DNA of 64,000 nucleotides from Notospermus geniculatus (Eukaryota > Nemertea > Pilidiophora > Heteronemertea > Lineidae): the NCBI GenBank assembly GCA_002633025.1, contig NMRB01000109.1:368035-432034 (forward strand), given 5' to 3'. Shown one piece after another: positions 49,701-61,401 of the stretch. A program made the translations under genes and the position numbers. Every line of letters begins with the position of its first letter. The stretch's first letter is position 1. The notes under the pieces are model-generated. The model ran no database searches. It was not told the origin of the DNA and worked only from the letters and a program-made list of their open reading frames with translations.

Positions 49701-50806
49701 TTTTAGATTTAGCTACAGAAATACGCCTACGGTGACAGGAGTTTGTCAGTCCAGGCAGCCAGAATATTGACAGGAAGGCTTCAATGCCAAACGTTTTTTA
49801 AGCAAGATCTAAGACCCGCCAATCCCTCAATTCAAGTGCCCATAAGTGGCAGGCTGCCTGACACTGGATATCTGAATAGGTACCCTAGTAAGGGATGCAC
49901 CAATATTCCTCTGATTTCTTACAAACCTGAGCATTTTCTTTGACGGCGTTATCGAACACATGATCATTCAGATCTCTTTCTAACCGATCGGCAGCATGGG
50001 CCACCTCCGACAGTATCCCACTCAAGATCCCTTCAACTTGGGTGTGGTTTGCATGTTGCACCTGCAAAGAACACATAATTTATTAAATTATACCCATATG
50101 AGTAGACACTCAAATCCGCTCACTGCCAGGCAACTGAACCTTGGAGCCAAACTCCACTCATACGAAAGCATACCTTGTCTGCTTCTTCTGCCTGGGCTTT
50201 CTCTGCATCTATCAAAAGATTAAACATCTGTTCTTCACTGAGCGTCACGTCACGCAGCATCGTCAATCTCATTGCACTACTCTTCTTAATGTTTGCAAAA
50301 TCTTTATAGTTCCCCTTGAGCGCCTGCTCCAGCCAATCAAGAACTTCAAACATCAGCCTTGCGCTGTCCTCCAACTCGGCTTGAAACACTTTCAATGTCT
50401 TCGCACGAAATTCAATATCTGATGGTCGCAATCTCGTATTATTCATAAGATTCTGAATAGCAATCTCAATCTTTTTCACAGCGAACTCTTTCCGTTTCAT
50501 CAGAAGCTGAAGTTTGTAACACTTGCTGTTTTGCCATTTTTCTCCTTTCAAAGAAAACTTGCTACCTTGAATTTCGTCCATCCGTTTTAGCCCTGAACGT
50601 CCCATCACAACATCATTCTCCTGTGCCTCAATTGGTACCCTCTCCCGTGCACCAGGGACAGCTTTTGGCTGAGGGTCCCTCCTGGGTTTTTGTAATAAAC
50701 GAACCATCTGCTTCCTTCTTGGTGGCTTAGCAGACGTCCGATTCATGAATAATGTCAAAAATAAAACCAGCAAAGCACACTTCAAAACTTTCATCTTCAA
50801 ACACAT
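46702..50806 (-). CDS. TMCO3: TMCO3-like putative cation/proton antiporter (CPA2/KefB type)
   Basis: Eleven coding exons: 50174-50806, 49927-50061, 49361-49666, 49124-49216, 48784-48970, 48358-48570, 48050-48186, 47635-47785, 47402-47481, 47092-47241 and 46702-46815; phases agree throughout and give 732 residues (human TMCO3 is about 680). The start may be the first Met (50806) or the one four codons on. A signal peptide ([13 protein letters not shown]) leads a charged, Lys/Glu-rich coiled-coil N-terminal half (to about 300). The membrane domain then shows [32 protein letters not shown] at 433-436, M-Q-D at 480-482 and [10 protein letters not shown] near 671-680, all hallmark CPA2 segments. 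Exon 10 begins just after CTATAG; the more obvious CCAG nearby would break the frame. Likely an endomembrane Na+(K+)/H+ exchanger. Exons 9-11 fall in the duplicated block. Confidence 0.92.
46939..47018 (-). repeat. tRNA-like sequence in TMCO3 intron 10 (copy B)
   Basis: Same box A (TGGTACAGTGG) and box B (GGTTCGATCCC) as in copy A, with a slightly shorter spacer. Confidence 0.45.
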
Positions 50807-51662
50807 ACAAATAGCCTATTTTCTTAAGAATCAGTTAGTTATAAAAATGGAGCATTTTGCCCTCATCAATACTAAAACAGGAGTAATATTTGAGTTAGGT
50901 TCAAGTTATTCCAGAACTATATCTCTTTTGCTGATACCAACAGAGAAAATATAACAAGATAAATCAACAGGGAAGATTACGGTACATTTGAACTTTACAG
51001 CTAATTAGATAAACGCAACGGAGTTTGTTCGCAACTAAAAATACGGAACTGTAAGAAAAATATTGTAAAAAACTAAATTTTTTAAAGAATATGGAATGTT
51101 GAAAGGATATCACACTCACAGTCAGTTACATCATCATAATCTCTAAATCTTAAGAAAATGATAGGGCAACAGCGGTGCCTTTGAAAAATGCGCAACTGGT
51201 AGAAAATTGCTCCAAACTAGGCTAAGACTAGAATCAATAAAAAAACAACAAGGGATGTCAAACATAAAGAAAAATCTCCATCTGTGTTTGAGTCAGCTAC
51301 ATATACATGTAGTTGGTCAACATCTTCTTGCTCATTCCAAATTTGTTCAATCCAGATTACAAGTGGAATTAATTTCTACTTGATCGCAGGCTTGTAACTT
51401 TGTTCTCAGCTGTTTGTTCTGATGGCTTTCCCAGATCTTTGCTTTTTCTGATCCTTCATTGAATTGAAGTAGATGCCATTTGATTTGAAAGTCTTTTGGT
51501 CACTCGATGTATGTGTTATTTTATCACCTTCTCTTGATTTACGTCATTCCAGCACCATCATGTCATTTGTGGGTAGTCTGAAAAATATAGACAAATTCAG
51601 GTTAGGCGTAACGAGCTAGACAAGGCCAAGCCCCTGAGACGAGTCGAGTCAACAATTCATCA

Positions 51663-51873
51663 TACACCGATTTCACAACTCAAAAATGCACAGCGCCCTA
51701 GCGGTATTATTCCCTAGCCATTTCCGGTTGAACATCGCCTCCAGGTAAAATTCCTAGGTTTTTAGCCTCACCACCAAGGAATTTTACCTGGAGGCGAGGT
51801 TCAACCGGAAATGGCTAGGGAATAATACCGCTAGGGGCGCTGTGTAGGCTATTTGAGTTGTGAAATCGGTGTA
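51663..51873. mobile_element. 211-bp foldback MITE with 7-bp target duplication
   Basis: Two arms of about 95 bp are almost perfect inverted copies (start TACACCGATTTCACAACTCA, end with its complement) around a loop of about 25 bp. The direct flanks TTCATCA at 51656-51662 and 51874-51880 are a target duplication. No coding capacity. Confidence 0.85.
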
Positions 51874-51960
51874 TTCATCAGAAATTCAAGATATGTCTGA
51901 CTTCTGATAGGCCCTATGCCCCTGCCACAATGTACACACATAGCCTACAACATTGTACCC

Positions 51961-52049
51961 TACAGGGTGGCCCAGAGTATAGTATCTGAGTAGGCCTACT
52001 CTCAGATTACAGCATTTTTGTTTACCCATGTTTTCTGGACCACCCTGTA
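51961..52049. mobile_element. 89-bp mariner-like MITE
   Basis: Terminal inverted repeats TACAGGGTGGCCCAGA / TCTGGACCACCCTGTA (one mismatch) begin and end in TA, as for Tc1/mariner insertions. The interior is non-coding. Confidence 0.6.
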
Positions 52050-52624
52050 GGCCTATGACTTTATGTAGAAATGTCAATGCAATTTGAAGCATTTGAAGGG
52101 CTTCCCCACTGATTACTCAATCAATATCCATTGCCTAAACGAAACATCAGTTACCATTTAGCAAAGGTCCCATAACTTCTTAAAACATACGAACATTGTT
52201 TCACATCTTTTTATCGCAGGGTCATGTTATTTGATAGCAGAAATCGGTAAATTGTCACAAGTTAGTTGTTGCATCGGTGGCAGTCATTCTCCGCCCGAAT
52301 AATGACGTAATTACACGGAATTCCGTTTATCAACCTCGTTCCCCATGACTAATCGTTTATTAAAAGTACTATCATTATCGATTACGGTGATAAAAAAGAA
52401 TGTTATCACCTTATTTCTCTGAGAAATATTCATCTGATGATGCAGCTGAAAGTTTATTAAGATCATAATCGTACTTTAAAGAAATATTCCGATTTAGTTG
52501 TAAACCAAAATGGTAGGCACGAGGTTGACTGAGTGGCGGAGGATGAGCAATTACAGAACCTGCGCAATACACTGCGCAGATCACAACTTTCGAGATTATC
52601 AAAATGGCGTCCTGTTTGAACCAG

Positions 52625-52625
52625 N
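52625..52625. other. Single-N assembly joint
   Basis: Lone N directly after the first copy of the 250-bp duplicate. Confidence 0.9.
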
Positions 52626-52829
52626 GCTTTCCGAACACGCTAATTATCGATTACGGTGATAAAAAAGAATGTTATCACCTTATTTCTCTGAGAAATATTC
52701 ATCTGATGATGCAGCTGAAAGTTTATTAAGATCATAATCGTACTTTAAAGAAATATTCCGATTTAGTTGTAAACCAAAATGGTAGGCACGAGGTTGATGG
52801 AGTGGCGGAGGATGAGCGATTACAGAACC

Positions 52830-52847
52830 TGCGCAATACACTGCGCA
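52830..52847. promoter_or_regulatory. Paired TGCGCA half-sites upstream of the RNF168/169 start
   Basis: TGCGCA at 52830-52835 and 52842-52847, about 25-45 bp before the ATG. Each resembles an NRF1 half-site, though the 6-bp spacer is not the standard NRF1 arrangement. Binding is a guess. Confidence 0.3.
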
Positions 52848-52872
52848 GATCACAACTTTCGAGATTATCAAA

Positions 52873-55800
52873 ATGGCGTCCTGTTTGAACCAGAACAGGA
52901 ATCCCGCCACAACATCTACCGATCAAAATGCCAATATTACCCTTGAAGATTGCATGTGCCCTATTTGCCTAAGCATTCTGATAGAACCAGTCTCCCTACC
53001 ATGCAAACATGTCCTTTGTATGCCCTGTTTCCGCTCAAATATTGAAGAAACTAGCATGTGTTGTCCGATGTGCCGAGTTCGTATCGCAACTTGGAGCAGA
53101 CAAGCAGCTCGGAAAAAACGTCTCGTCGACGAAGAGCGATGGAACCAAATCAAACGTCTCTTTCCTGAACAAGTACAAAAGCGTTTAGATGGAGATGATG
53201 ACGATGAAGATCTACGAGGTAATTGTTTTTTGAGTTTGTTTTCAAAATGAAGTGAAATGAAAGTCAACTTCAAAACGTCAACAGAGAAATGTACGCTGCG
53301 TGCACAGTGCATCACTCTGTGCATTTGGAGTGGATGACAATTTCATGGGATATTTCATCAACTCAGGTTATACCTTGTTGTAGCCTACACAAATAGATCC
53401 CAGGCCTACTGACGACGTTCCCAATGAGGAACCCGCGTGCCGGAAATCCCGACAGGTCGGCGCTGCGAGCAGTGCGACCAAAACGACGTCATTGACGTCG
53501 TTTTATGTGTTGACGCTACGTCATGAAAAAATCAGCTGTACATTTTCTACAGGAAAATAGAGATAAAGACGTTGCCGAAATCGTCATCTATGTCTTCATT
53601 TTAAGGAAAAAAAGCACCGCAAAATGTAGACATTTTCATCTGTTACAAGATGGTGTCAATTTTAATGCCAGGCGACCGAAACAAACGGGTGCTTTTCACA
53701 CCAGAAATAAATGGAAATCACGTTAGAAAAAATAATCTTCGGTCGCACTGCTCACAGCGCCACGTCGTGACGTTAGTTCCTCCGGTTCCTCATTATTTCT
53801 TGCGGACAGCTATTGATCATGAGATAGCGATCATAATTTTATGGTTTTTATAGCCACTAGTTTAGGCTAGGCTGTAGCGTAGGGCCTACTTCGCTTACTT
53901 CGCATGTTTTGGTTGATTTGAGCATGTTTGAGAAAACATTTCTTTTGGTTTTGCAGCATCCAGCAGAGCAAGCAGTTGTCGGTTGGCCGAACCGGGGGAG
54001 ATACGGAGAGAATATGAGGCAGAACTGAAAAAGGTAGGCCCTATGAACTCAAAATGCTCTAACTTGCGTATTGAGAATATTATAAGTGTGGCTTGTACCA
54101 GTAAGTTTGATAATTTGTAGTCTAAAAATAATGGATAGATCAGTTTATTTTCAACCTTTTTGTATACAGGTTGCTGAAGAAGAAAATGAGAGGAAGAAGG
54201 CCGAGCTGGCAGCAAGCGAAGCTCTAATGCGCCAACTGCAGGAAGAGGAGTTACGGAAAGTTAATCGGTGGAAAGAAGAGAATGATGATGTTCTTCGAAA
54301 AGATGAAGAGATAGCTCGACAACTTGAGGCAGCACTTAGACAGGTAAGCAAATACTGAAATAGGCTTTTTTAGGGTTTCCATTACATTTCTCCTTGATGA
54401 CATTGTAGTGACAGACTATGTCATGGAATTCATCTCAACTGCAAGGCACAACATACATGTACTTAAGTCATCCAGCGGCAGACCTACACAAAATTTAACA
54501 TCTGTTTTTATCTTTTTCAGGAGCATGCTTCCCCTCCTGGCATTCGGACAACTCGCAACCGTCCTCCAACCCTTCTTGACAAATTTGTCAGCCGGGGCAA
54601 GAAAACTGCCAGCTGTGAACCAACTCCTCCAACAAGAAGTGATGAACTTGTCAGGAGATCTAGTAGTGCTGGTCTTGTCTTCCCATGCTCAAAATCACGA
54701 ACTAAGCAAAAGAGAGGCTTGGAGAAAAAAAGTCTCTTCACGAATACAACTAAGGCAGCTAATTCTACACGGACTAGAGTTGTTGTGGATTCACAGGAGC
54801 CTAGTACTAGTGCATCATATAATCATGTGCAGAAACCGGATGTTAAAATAGTTCTTGAAAGCAAGCCCTTGGTTCAGAGTGTTAGTGTTAAAATGCCTAC
54901 AGAAAATTCTGGCAGTGTCCTCATACCTGATCCTAATGTGTCAGAGTATTTGCAAGGAAGTGGTAATCTGATACCCAAAATGGAGGCTGAGGTTATCAAT
55001 GTTGAAGGCAAACTTTGCGTTGCTGGGGATGTGCAGAAACTCTCGATGGATTCGCAACATCAGAAACATGAAAGTTATCATGTTCAAGGGTTGAATCTGG
55101 AAAAGACTTGTGCTAATCTTGCAGAGCATATTTACAATAAACCTTCCGGTCAGGCTTATCATACTTTGTCCAGTTCAAATTCTGGGCGGTCGTCATCAGG
55201 GTATAGTCCTTTGTTGATCGATGAAACACTAGCAAGAGATAAAGGATTTGATTCACCCGTTCCTGATGTGATGCTATCTTCCTGTGCCAACATGTCCGAC
55301 GCCTCGGCCATAAAATCACCAAGTGTCAAAGAGATTATCGTCCTGAGTTCTGATTCAGAAATAAGCCGTGAAAATTCTGTTGTTGCTACGTTTATGTCAA
55401 TACCTGTAATTGATATCTCAGACAGTAGTGAAAACAATACTCCAGTCCCGTCAACTTCTGCTGCTGCAGCTTCAGGGGATGCTAAATGTTCGTCGCGATC
55501 TTTGAGTGTGACTGTTGAGAGACTACCAACGCCGTCTTTTGCTCTCCTGCATCAGACTCCTGAAGATGAACCCTGCACTAGTTCACAGGGAAAACAACCG
55601 CGTAGTGCCAGTGTGGAGAGCTGTGACAGTATTTCTCATGAGTTAGTGCACTTCAAACCGATACAAATCTGTCCTCGGACTCCCCCTAAACGACTTCCGA
55701 ATGGAAAAGTGGTCGTGCCACCATTTGTTGTAAGTACACCACGAAACTTAACAAAGCGATTTTGTTCATCGCCACCAGTATCTACAATGCCACAGGCAGC

Positions 55801-57028
55801 GGATGAGAACAGTCCTCTCGTTAAAAAACGTTTGCAAACTCTTGCTGCAGAACGACTCCAAGAGGTGAAGCTCCATTCAAAAGGCATTGAGACCGACCCT
55901 GATCTAATCCCCAACTCCAACAGCCAAGTCAAATCATGTACTGGTTCATCAAACATTCGATTACCCAATGAACGTCTTGCTCAGGCTACTAAAACACTCA
56001 GATTTGACGATGATGGTGACAGATGCATCAGATCCAATGATAGAAAACATCTGGCAAAACTCACTGACTTTATTGAGCAGAGTCGTATGGAAAACTTCAC
56101 ATTACCAGAAAGCTTTCATGTGTCAGCTGGGAAGAAAAGCAAATCGAGTGTTTTTGAGGTACCTGTAGAAGCAGTTGAGAGGAAATTGTCAGTTGAGAGG
56201 AAATTCTCAAGGCAAGTCCCTGAGATTTTAACGCGTGAGAAAAAGTCACAGGACTGTAAAAAGACAAGCTCTGGTAGGGTCTATAATATGCGCCGGAACA
56301 AAAAGCGGATTAAGCTCTCTCAGGACAATTCTCCCGATGGCAATATGAAAAAATCCAGTGGTGATCTTACTGGCACGCCGCCTACTACGTGCACGATAAA
56401 GGACTGGATCCTGAATTCACAGGAGAAAATAAAGAAGAACGTTAAGAATATAGCAGAAGTGAGCCAAAGGTCTACGTGTGCGCCACCTGTTAAGCGATTG
56501 TGCACTGGAGTTGTGTACCAGGATAGAGATGGACCACAGTTGCATCAGGTGAAAGTTCGAGGGCGTGATTCACAGTTGAATGCAAAGGATACCGTCCAGA
56601 TAGGAAAGGGAGGTAAAAATACACAAAGCAAATTGAAAAATTCGAAACAGTCCAGTAACCAAGTGAAGTTAGACTTCACACGGCAACAGCGGTTGATATC
56701 TGAATGTGATTCAGACGGCAGCTCGAATGGCAAGTGTTCAACGCGGAGGAAGCAAAACAAACAGACTCGTACTCAGGTGAAACATACACAGAAACGACAC
56801 TTCTCTGAAGTGGAACAGTCGCAGAGTGATTCTAGCGTTGCTGATGACACAGATGACGACGCAGATTTGGAAGAGATGGATCGAAACCTGGCCTTACAAC
56901 TTCAGGAACAGTTCAACTATGAAGCTAAGAATAACGTTACGATGTATTGCCTGCGAGGGGGTAGCCAGGAATACTCATTTCGGCGGAGGGCCAGAAGTGC
57001 TGTTTCTGCCAATAGCAAGGTTTCATAG
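52873..57028 (+). CDS. RNF168: RNF168/RNF169-like E3 ubiquitin ligase (DNA damage response)
   Basis: Exons 52873-53218, 53957-54033, 54170-54343 and 54521-57028; 1034 residues, longer than the vertebrate proteins. The RING is C3HC4: C29, C32, C44, H46, C49, C52, C64, C67 in C-P-I-C...L-P-C-K-H-V-L-C...C-C-P-M-C. A basic region and a Glu-rich helix with ubiquitin-binding (UMI/MIU-like) segments follow (residues about 142-199: A-L-M-R-Q-L-Q-E-E-E and E-I-A-R-Q-L-E-A-A-L). The C-terminus has a second MIU-like helix (about 982-1001, L-A-L-Q-L-Q-E-Q-F) and then L-R-G-G-S-Q-E-Y-S-F-R-R-R. RING, MIU1, MIU2 and a trailing LR motif is the RNF168/169 layout; these proteins modify or read ubiquitinated histone H2A at DNA breaks. 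Two SUMO-interaction-like motifs lie at 470-479 (E-I-I-V-L-S-S-D-S-E) and 495-503 (V-I-D-I-S-D-S-S-E). I cannot separate RNF168 from RNF169 orthology by eye. Confidence 0.88.
53423..53794. mobile_element. Probable MITE in RNF168/169 intron 1
   Basis: Inverted ends share AATGAGGAACC and, further in, GGCGCTGCGAGCAGTGCGACC (one mismatch to the other side). About 372 bp, non-coding. No clear target duplication. Confidence 0.45.
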
Positions 57029-58639
57029 CACTGCTAGTTCTAAACTTGTATAACATGAGTGATCAGTATTACTCTTCTTCACCAAGACAATGTGGAAGGT
57101 ACCACTGATTTCTTGAAATATTGTGCTGAGGCACACCGTATTTATGAATTTATGTTATCGTATTTTCCAAGTCTTGAAGGATTTCCCGTAAAATGTCAGA
57201 ATGTCACATTCGTTGTTACTCAATCAGTGCACTAAGTGTAAGTTGGACCGAGAAGGACCTAATCCACAAAACTCCATTGGCCTTGCAGAGCCATAAGCTG
57301 ACTTGTTTGCTACCTTTTTGCGTTCTTTTTTCCAAAACAAGAGGGGAGAAGAGGATACCACAGAACTTATGGATCACCAAGTCCACTGGAGGCTTTGTCA
57401 ATATACACTGTAATGGCTTCTCCACTTGAGAGAAAAACTCCTGACAGTGATTTTTTGTCGCAGGTCACTGCCCACAAGTGAAGTTTCAAGCATTCTCTTA
57501 TTACAGTGGGTAATTTGGTCCTGCTAGTTGAGAGCTTTTAGAAGCAGTAAACAGTATTCTAATTAGGTATGCCTAATCTAATGGGAAGTTATGAATTCAT
57601 GTGTCATTGATATCTTATGGTGCTATCCTCTCACACCAACAGGTGGTGGTACAGGTATGGCAGATTAGAAACAAAATCTTTCACCAGTCGTACACATATG
57701 AAAATCTTACAAAATGATGGCAAAGGAGGCATTGGCAGTGAGAATTATGTAGCAAATCTGTAAAAAAAAACCAGAGAATTCTTTTTCGGTATTTTCCACT
57801 TTAAAGTTAGAATTTTTAAAGTTTTTAAATAGAACTAAAATTCTATTCCATGAGTAATATGTGAAACTTTCAATTTTCAAGATTTGAAAATCATGGACTT
57901 CCTGAAACAGTTGGTCAAAGTTTGATGTTTCAGTTGAGTCTAATCTTTGAAGGTTACATGTTCATGGTTGTGCTGATATGAGAAAGACCAATCTCCAGCT
58001 GAACCTGTGGTGTTAGTTTATATCCTGCCAATTGATGGTAAAACTATTAGGTTTGTAATAGTAACAATAATAGTTTTAATTCATTTTATCCATTGTTAAA
58101 CTTGTTATACATGTATGAATGATTCTACTTGTGTGTACTCATTGATTGATATCAGTACACAAAAGTGTACTGTACCCAGGCTGAAACAGCATGTTATTCA
58201 CTGTTATTCATGGTGGAATTTGATCAGAACTGTAGCTTCTTGAGTCATAAGAATCATCATTCTGCAGTTAGAAAATGCATAATTTAACATAGAATCTAGA
58301 AAAGCTTGGAATTTTGAGGTGCCAAAAGATAGTAGGCACAAATTCTTTAAAGGAGACTGTTATAATGTTGTAATTGCAAGGCATTTTGGAACTGGCCTTA
58401 TTCACAAAACCTCATAGAACTTGTGGACTGGTTCCCTACCTTTTATTTCACCACGCAATACACTGTAGGGATGGTGGATGCAGCCAGTCATATCGGGGAA
58501 CAAGTCCTATGGAGGTTTGTGAATAAGCTCACAGATCCTGGCTGCATAGAGTCTAAGGTGTGTACCGGTACCTTCCTGTGTTTATGTTGAGGTGTAGAAA
58601 AAGCTGTCATCTAGTTGATGATATTTGAATTTTGAAATG

Positions 58640-58920
58640 GTTAAGGACGACATCCAGGTGTGATGTTGCATTGTGAGCTTAGAGATGTCACATCCAGGCC
58701 TGCCCTCCAGTGATATGATTTCACATCCAGGTCTGCCTTCCAGTGCCGAATGGTATGATGTTACATCCAGGTCTGCCTACCAGTGGTATGATGTCACATC
58801 CAGGTCTGTCTTCCAGTGGTATGATGTCACATCCAGGTCTGCCTACCAGTGGTATGATGTTACATCCAGGTCTGCCTACCAGTGGTATGATGTCACATCC
58901 AGGTCTGCCCTCCAGCTTGT
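58640..58920 (+). repeat. 33-bp minisatellite in the 3' UTR, about seven units
   Basis: Units share GATGTCACATCCAGGTCTGC followed by C-T-A/T-CCAGTGGTAT. The first units are diverged and the last five nearly identical. The period is a multiple of three and open in several frames, which creates spurious open frames on both strands. Confidence 0.85.
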
Positions 58921-59693
58921 TGCGTTGTGAAGTATCAGTGTTGTTGTTGAACTGTCTGGTGTTTTCCCCATCCTCCCACAGCAGGGGTTTTACCTCGCTC
59001 GTCTTCATCCAGTGTGTGAAGGTGAGCGAGACCAAAGCCCTGCTATGGGAGGATGCTTTTTCCCAGGACGCACATGCTTAGTTAAGGTTTAATGTCTGAT
59101 AAGAAATTGATGTTATGGTTCTCAGAATGAATTATATGAGGAAGTTGGGAGTTTGTATGAAATGTGAAATTTCACAGACTTTTGATTTTTTTATCAAATG
59201 TATCACACCTGTTATCTGAATGTATTTTTGGTGTGTGATGTAACCTCTGTCTCTACTAAGGACACCTTTGGGTCTGACAAAAGTTGTCCTTATTTGAGAG
59301 GTGTTCTAATCACAGTGGTCAGAAAGGGCCACTTTGTGATTGAATTTGGTTTTTTTTCTTCAGAGGTGTCATTCTGGCAGAAATGTTGATTTACATTGTT
59401 CTTCAGGTTACCTTGGGTATTAAACTCAAGAAAAAGAGGTATCAGAGGCATAATTTTGTACTCTATAAAAATCAATGTTAATATGGGTGTAAACTGCCAA
59501 TAGTACAGTTTATATTGTACAGTTTTGATGATGTGTAAATACTTCAATTAATATAAATCAGTCTAATATAAAATATAGAACTTGTTTTTAATGATATGAT
59601 GGAAAGTTTATCCAATACTGGAAGGTTTCAGTTTTCTTTTTGATAAGCTGCTTCTTCTCAGACTGTTTAGTGTATTTTACAGTTGATTTGAAA

Positions 59694-59699
59694 AATAAA
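59694..59699 (+). terminator. Polyadenylation signal AATAAA
   Basis: Canonical hexamer in AT-rich sequence, about 2.67 kb past the ligase stop codon and followed by a GT-rich stretch (TGTCTGTCGTTGTTTG). Confidence 0.5.
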
Positions 59700-60117
59700 G
59701 ATCATATTGCAGCGAATATTGTCTGTCGTTGTTTGTTATTTATTGTCGAAATCCACTCGTAACTTAACTGAAGTCAAATGTTTCGATGCAATGTTGAAGA
59801 GGACCCAGCATGTTGTAATGGAAACTCTTCATTTTCCCAGCTCCAGACCCCTTCATAAAACTCTCCATCAATAGTTTGTTAAAACTTACATAGATGTCTC
59901 CACCGTCTTGGGCGTTGGTTGATGTTCACATGCACAAAAAGTGAGAAATTAAAATTTTCATTAGGCCCCTATGAGTTTTGTTTGGGAAATATCATCATAG
60001 TCATTAATTGTGCCCAGAGTCCACACAATGACTGTATTAAAGCGCTGTACGAAATTACCACATTGTACCATTGATTGTCGTCGCATAATCAATAGGGGAT
60101 AACATCTACTGTTACAC

Positions 60118-60240
60118 CTGGTACTCTGTCACGTGATACGTCATTCAAAATGGTGGTCGAAATCAGCTGACTGACACGAGCGGAAAGTTCCCAGAAATAT
60201 CAGAGAATAAAGCCGTTTTTCATGAAATTGGTCACGGTAA
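60118..60240 (+). promoter_or_regulatory. Possible promoter and first exon of a gene continuing beyond the window
   Basis: CACGTGATACGTCA (E-box then CRE-like) is followed by CAAAATGGTGG and, about 75 bp on, ATGAAATTGGTCACG ending at a GTAAGG donor. No downstream exon can be recognised within the window. Confidence 0.22.
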
Positions 60241-60607
60241 GGAAGTTCTAAAATACATCACCATGTTTAACTACTGTTCATTTAAGCTTATTGATGCATG
60301 TTGCGGTTTTGTAGTCCGTCAATTGCAGGATTTGTTGCTATAATTTTGACATCGCAACAAAGAAAAAACGGTCAGTGTCAGTGATTGAACAATACCATGC
60401 TTGCTATGGCGCAATGCACCGCCCTTGTCGTGGGCCTTTGCTAGAGTTCAGTGAACCTTGCACAAGGTGTGAGTGATTTCTGATGTATGTTTTGTTTTGT
60501 TCCAGTCGTCCATTGAATTATAAATTAAAATCATGAATTCCAAGAGGGTGCTTCCAATAACCGGTTGGGTTGGGTTTAGGCCTAGTTTTAGCTGGTTGAG
60601 CATGGGC

Positions 60608-60625
60608 GGGGGGGGGGGGGGGNGG
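60608..60625. repeat. Poly-G run containing one N
   Basis: A homopolymer of at least 15 G with N at 60623. Unlike the other two single Ns, it is not flanked by a duplicate, so it is a homopolymer uncertainty. Confidence 0.9.
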
Positions 60626-61161
60626 CATCGACCATGAACTGTGAATTCCCAGCTTCCCTTGATGTTTTAGGCCTAGCTAAGGTGATCGTTTCTTGAAGGT
60701 ATGCCTATGACATAAGTTGGTCATCAATTTAATGGTGGTGGGAATTTAGAAAGATGGGGATCAGGGATGAAATAAGGAATCGAGTGGGGCATTTGGTCGG
60801 ATTGGCCGTGCTGGCGTGCAGGGGAAATTTAGTTGATAACGCCCTCCAAGATGCCCAGCAAAGTTGACAGTGGATCTTGCTTTCCATTCCATTCTTTTCA
60901 TTTAAATTACGCCATGAGGACATGGAAAAGTTTTGTTGGTCAGTAGGCCATGGCATTCTGGAAGTGGACCAGTGAGCCTATTGTCATAAAGTTCACTGGA
61001 ACTTTTTCTGATTGGGTACCGGGTATGTGTAATTAAGCTTACACAATGGTAGACTTTTTTTATTAATCATAGAATAGAAGAGGAAGAGGAAATGAAATGA
61101 ATGATGGGGAATTGTACTGGATAGTTCTACTCAAAAAAGTCAATGTCGATCACTTTTGTTC

Positions 61162-61401
61162 AGGGCTCGAAAAGTAGCTGTTTTCATCGCCATTGGCTAC
61201 AGGATTTTCCCATTTGACTATAAAGGATTTTGTCAACTTTGCCATTTGGCTACAAAAATTCCTTGATTTTCACCATTTTAATCGCCATAAGTCCATTATA
61301 TTTCCATTGGCAGTATCTCAATCATAGATATTTTGCTATGAAAATTTGTAGACATTTAGCCAAACGGCTACCTTTGAACAACTGAACTTTTCGAGCACTA
61401 T
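61162..61401. mobile_element. hAT-like MITE, about 240 bp
   Basis: Ends GGGCTCGAAAAGTAGCTG and (reversed) GTGCTCGAAAAGTTCAG are inverted repeats, with further inner pairing (TAGCC/GGCTA). CAGGGCTCGAAA-type ends are known in hAT MITEs. The target duplication could not be read clearly. Confidence 0.5.

Larger units (their letters stand above)
50807..52374. other. Intergenic region between divergent genes
   Basis: About 2 kb separates the TMCO3 start (minus) and the RNF168/169 start (plus). It is AT-rich next to TMCO3 and contains the two MITEs listed below. No coding exon recognised. Confidence 0.5.
52375..52893. repeat. Direct duplication of 250 bp around a single N (RNF168/169 5' end)
   Basis: 52375-52624 is repeated at 52643-52893 with about three mismatches, and the first copy stops at the N at 52625 just after the first seven codons of the ligase. 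Probably unmerged contig ends; the true genome most likely has one promoter and one start. Confidence 0.85.
57029..59720 (+). other. Long 3' UTR of the RNF168/169-like gene
   Basis: AT-rich, no open frame of note, ending after AATAAA at 59694-59699. It contains the minisatellite at about 58640-58920. UTR extent is inferred from the absence of another gene and the clear poly(A) signal. Confidence 0.45.

Noticed and set aside
54408-54851. 147-codon plus-strand frame overlapping the start of the ligase's last exon
   Set aside because: Out of frame with the exon, which has a clear acceptor at 54519-54520 and continues the ligase frame.
58673-58930. Repeat peptide frames (S-H-P-G-L-P-S-S) in the ligase 3' UTR
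   Set aside because: Produced by the 33-bp minisatellite, open in several frames on both strands; no start context or conservation evidence.
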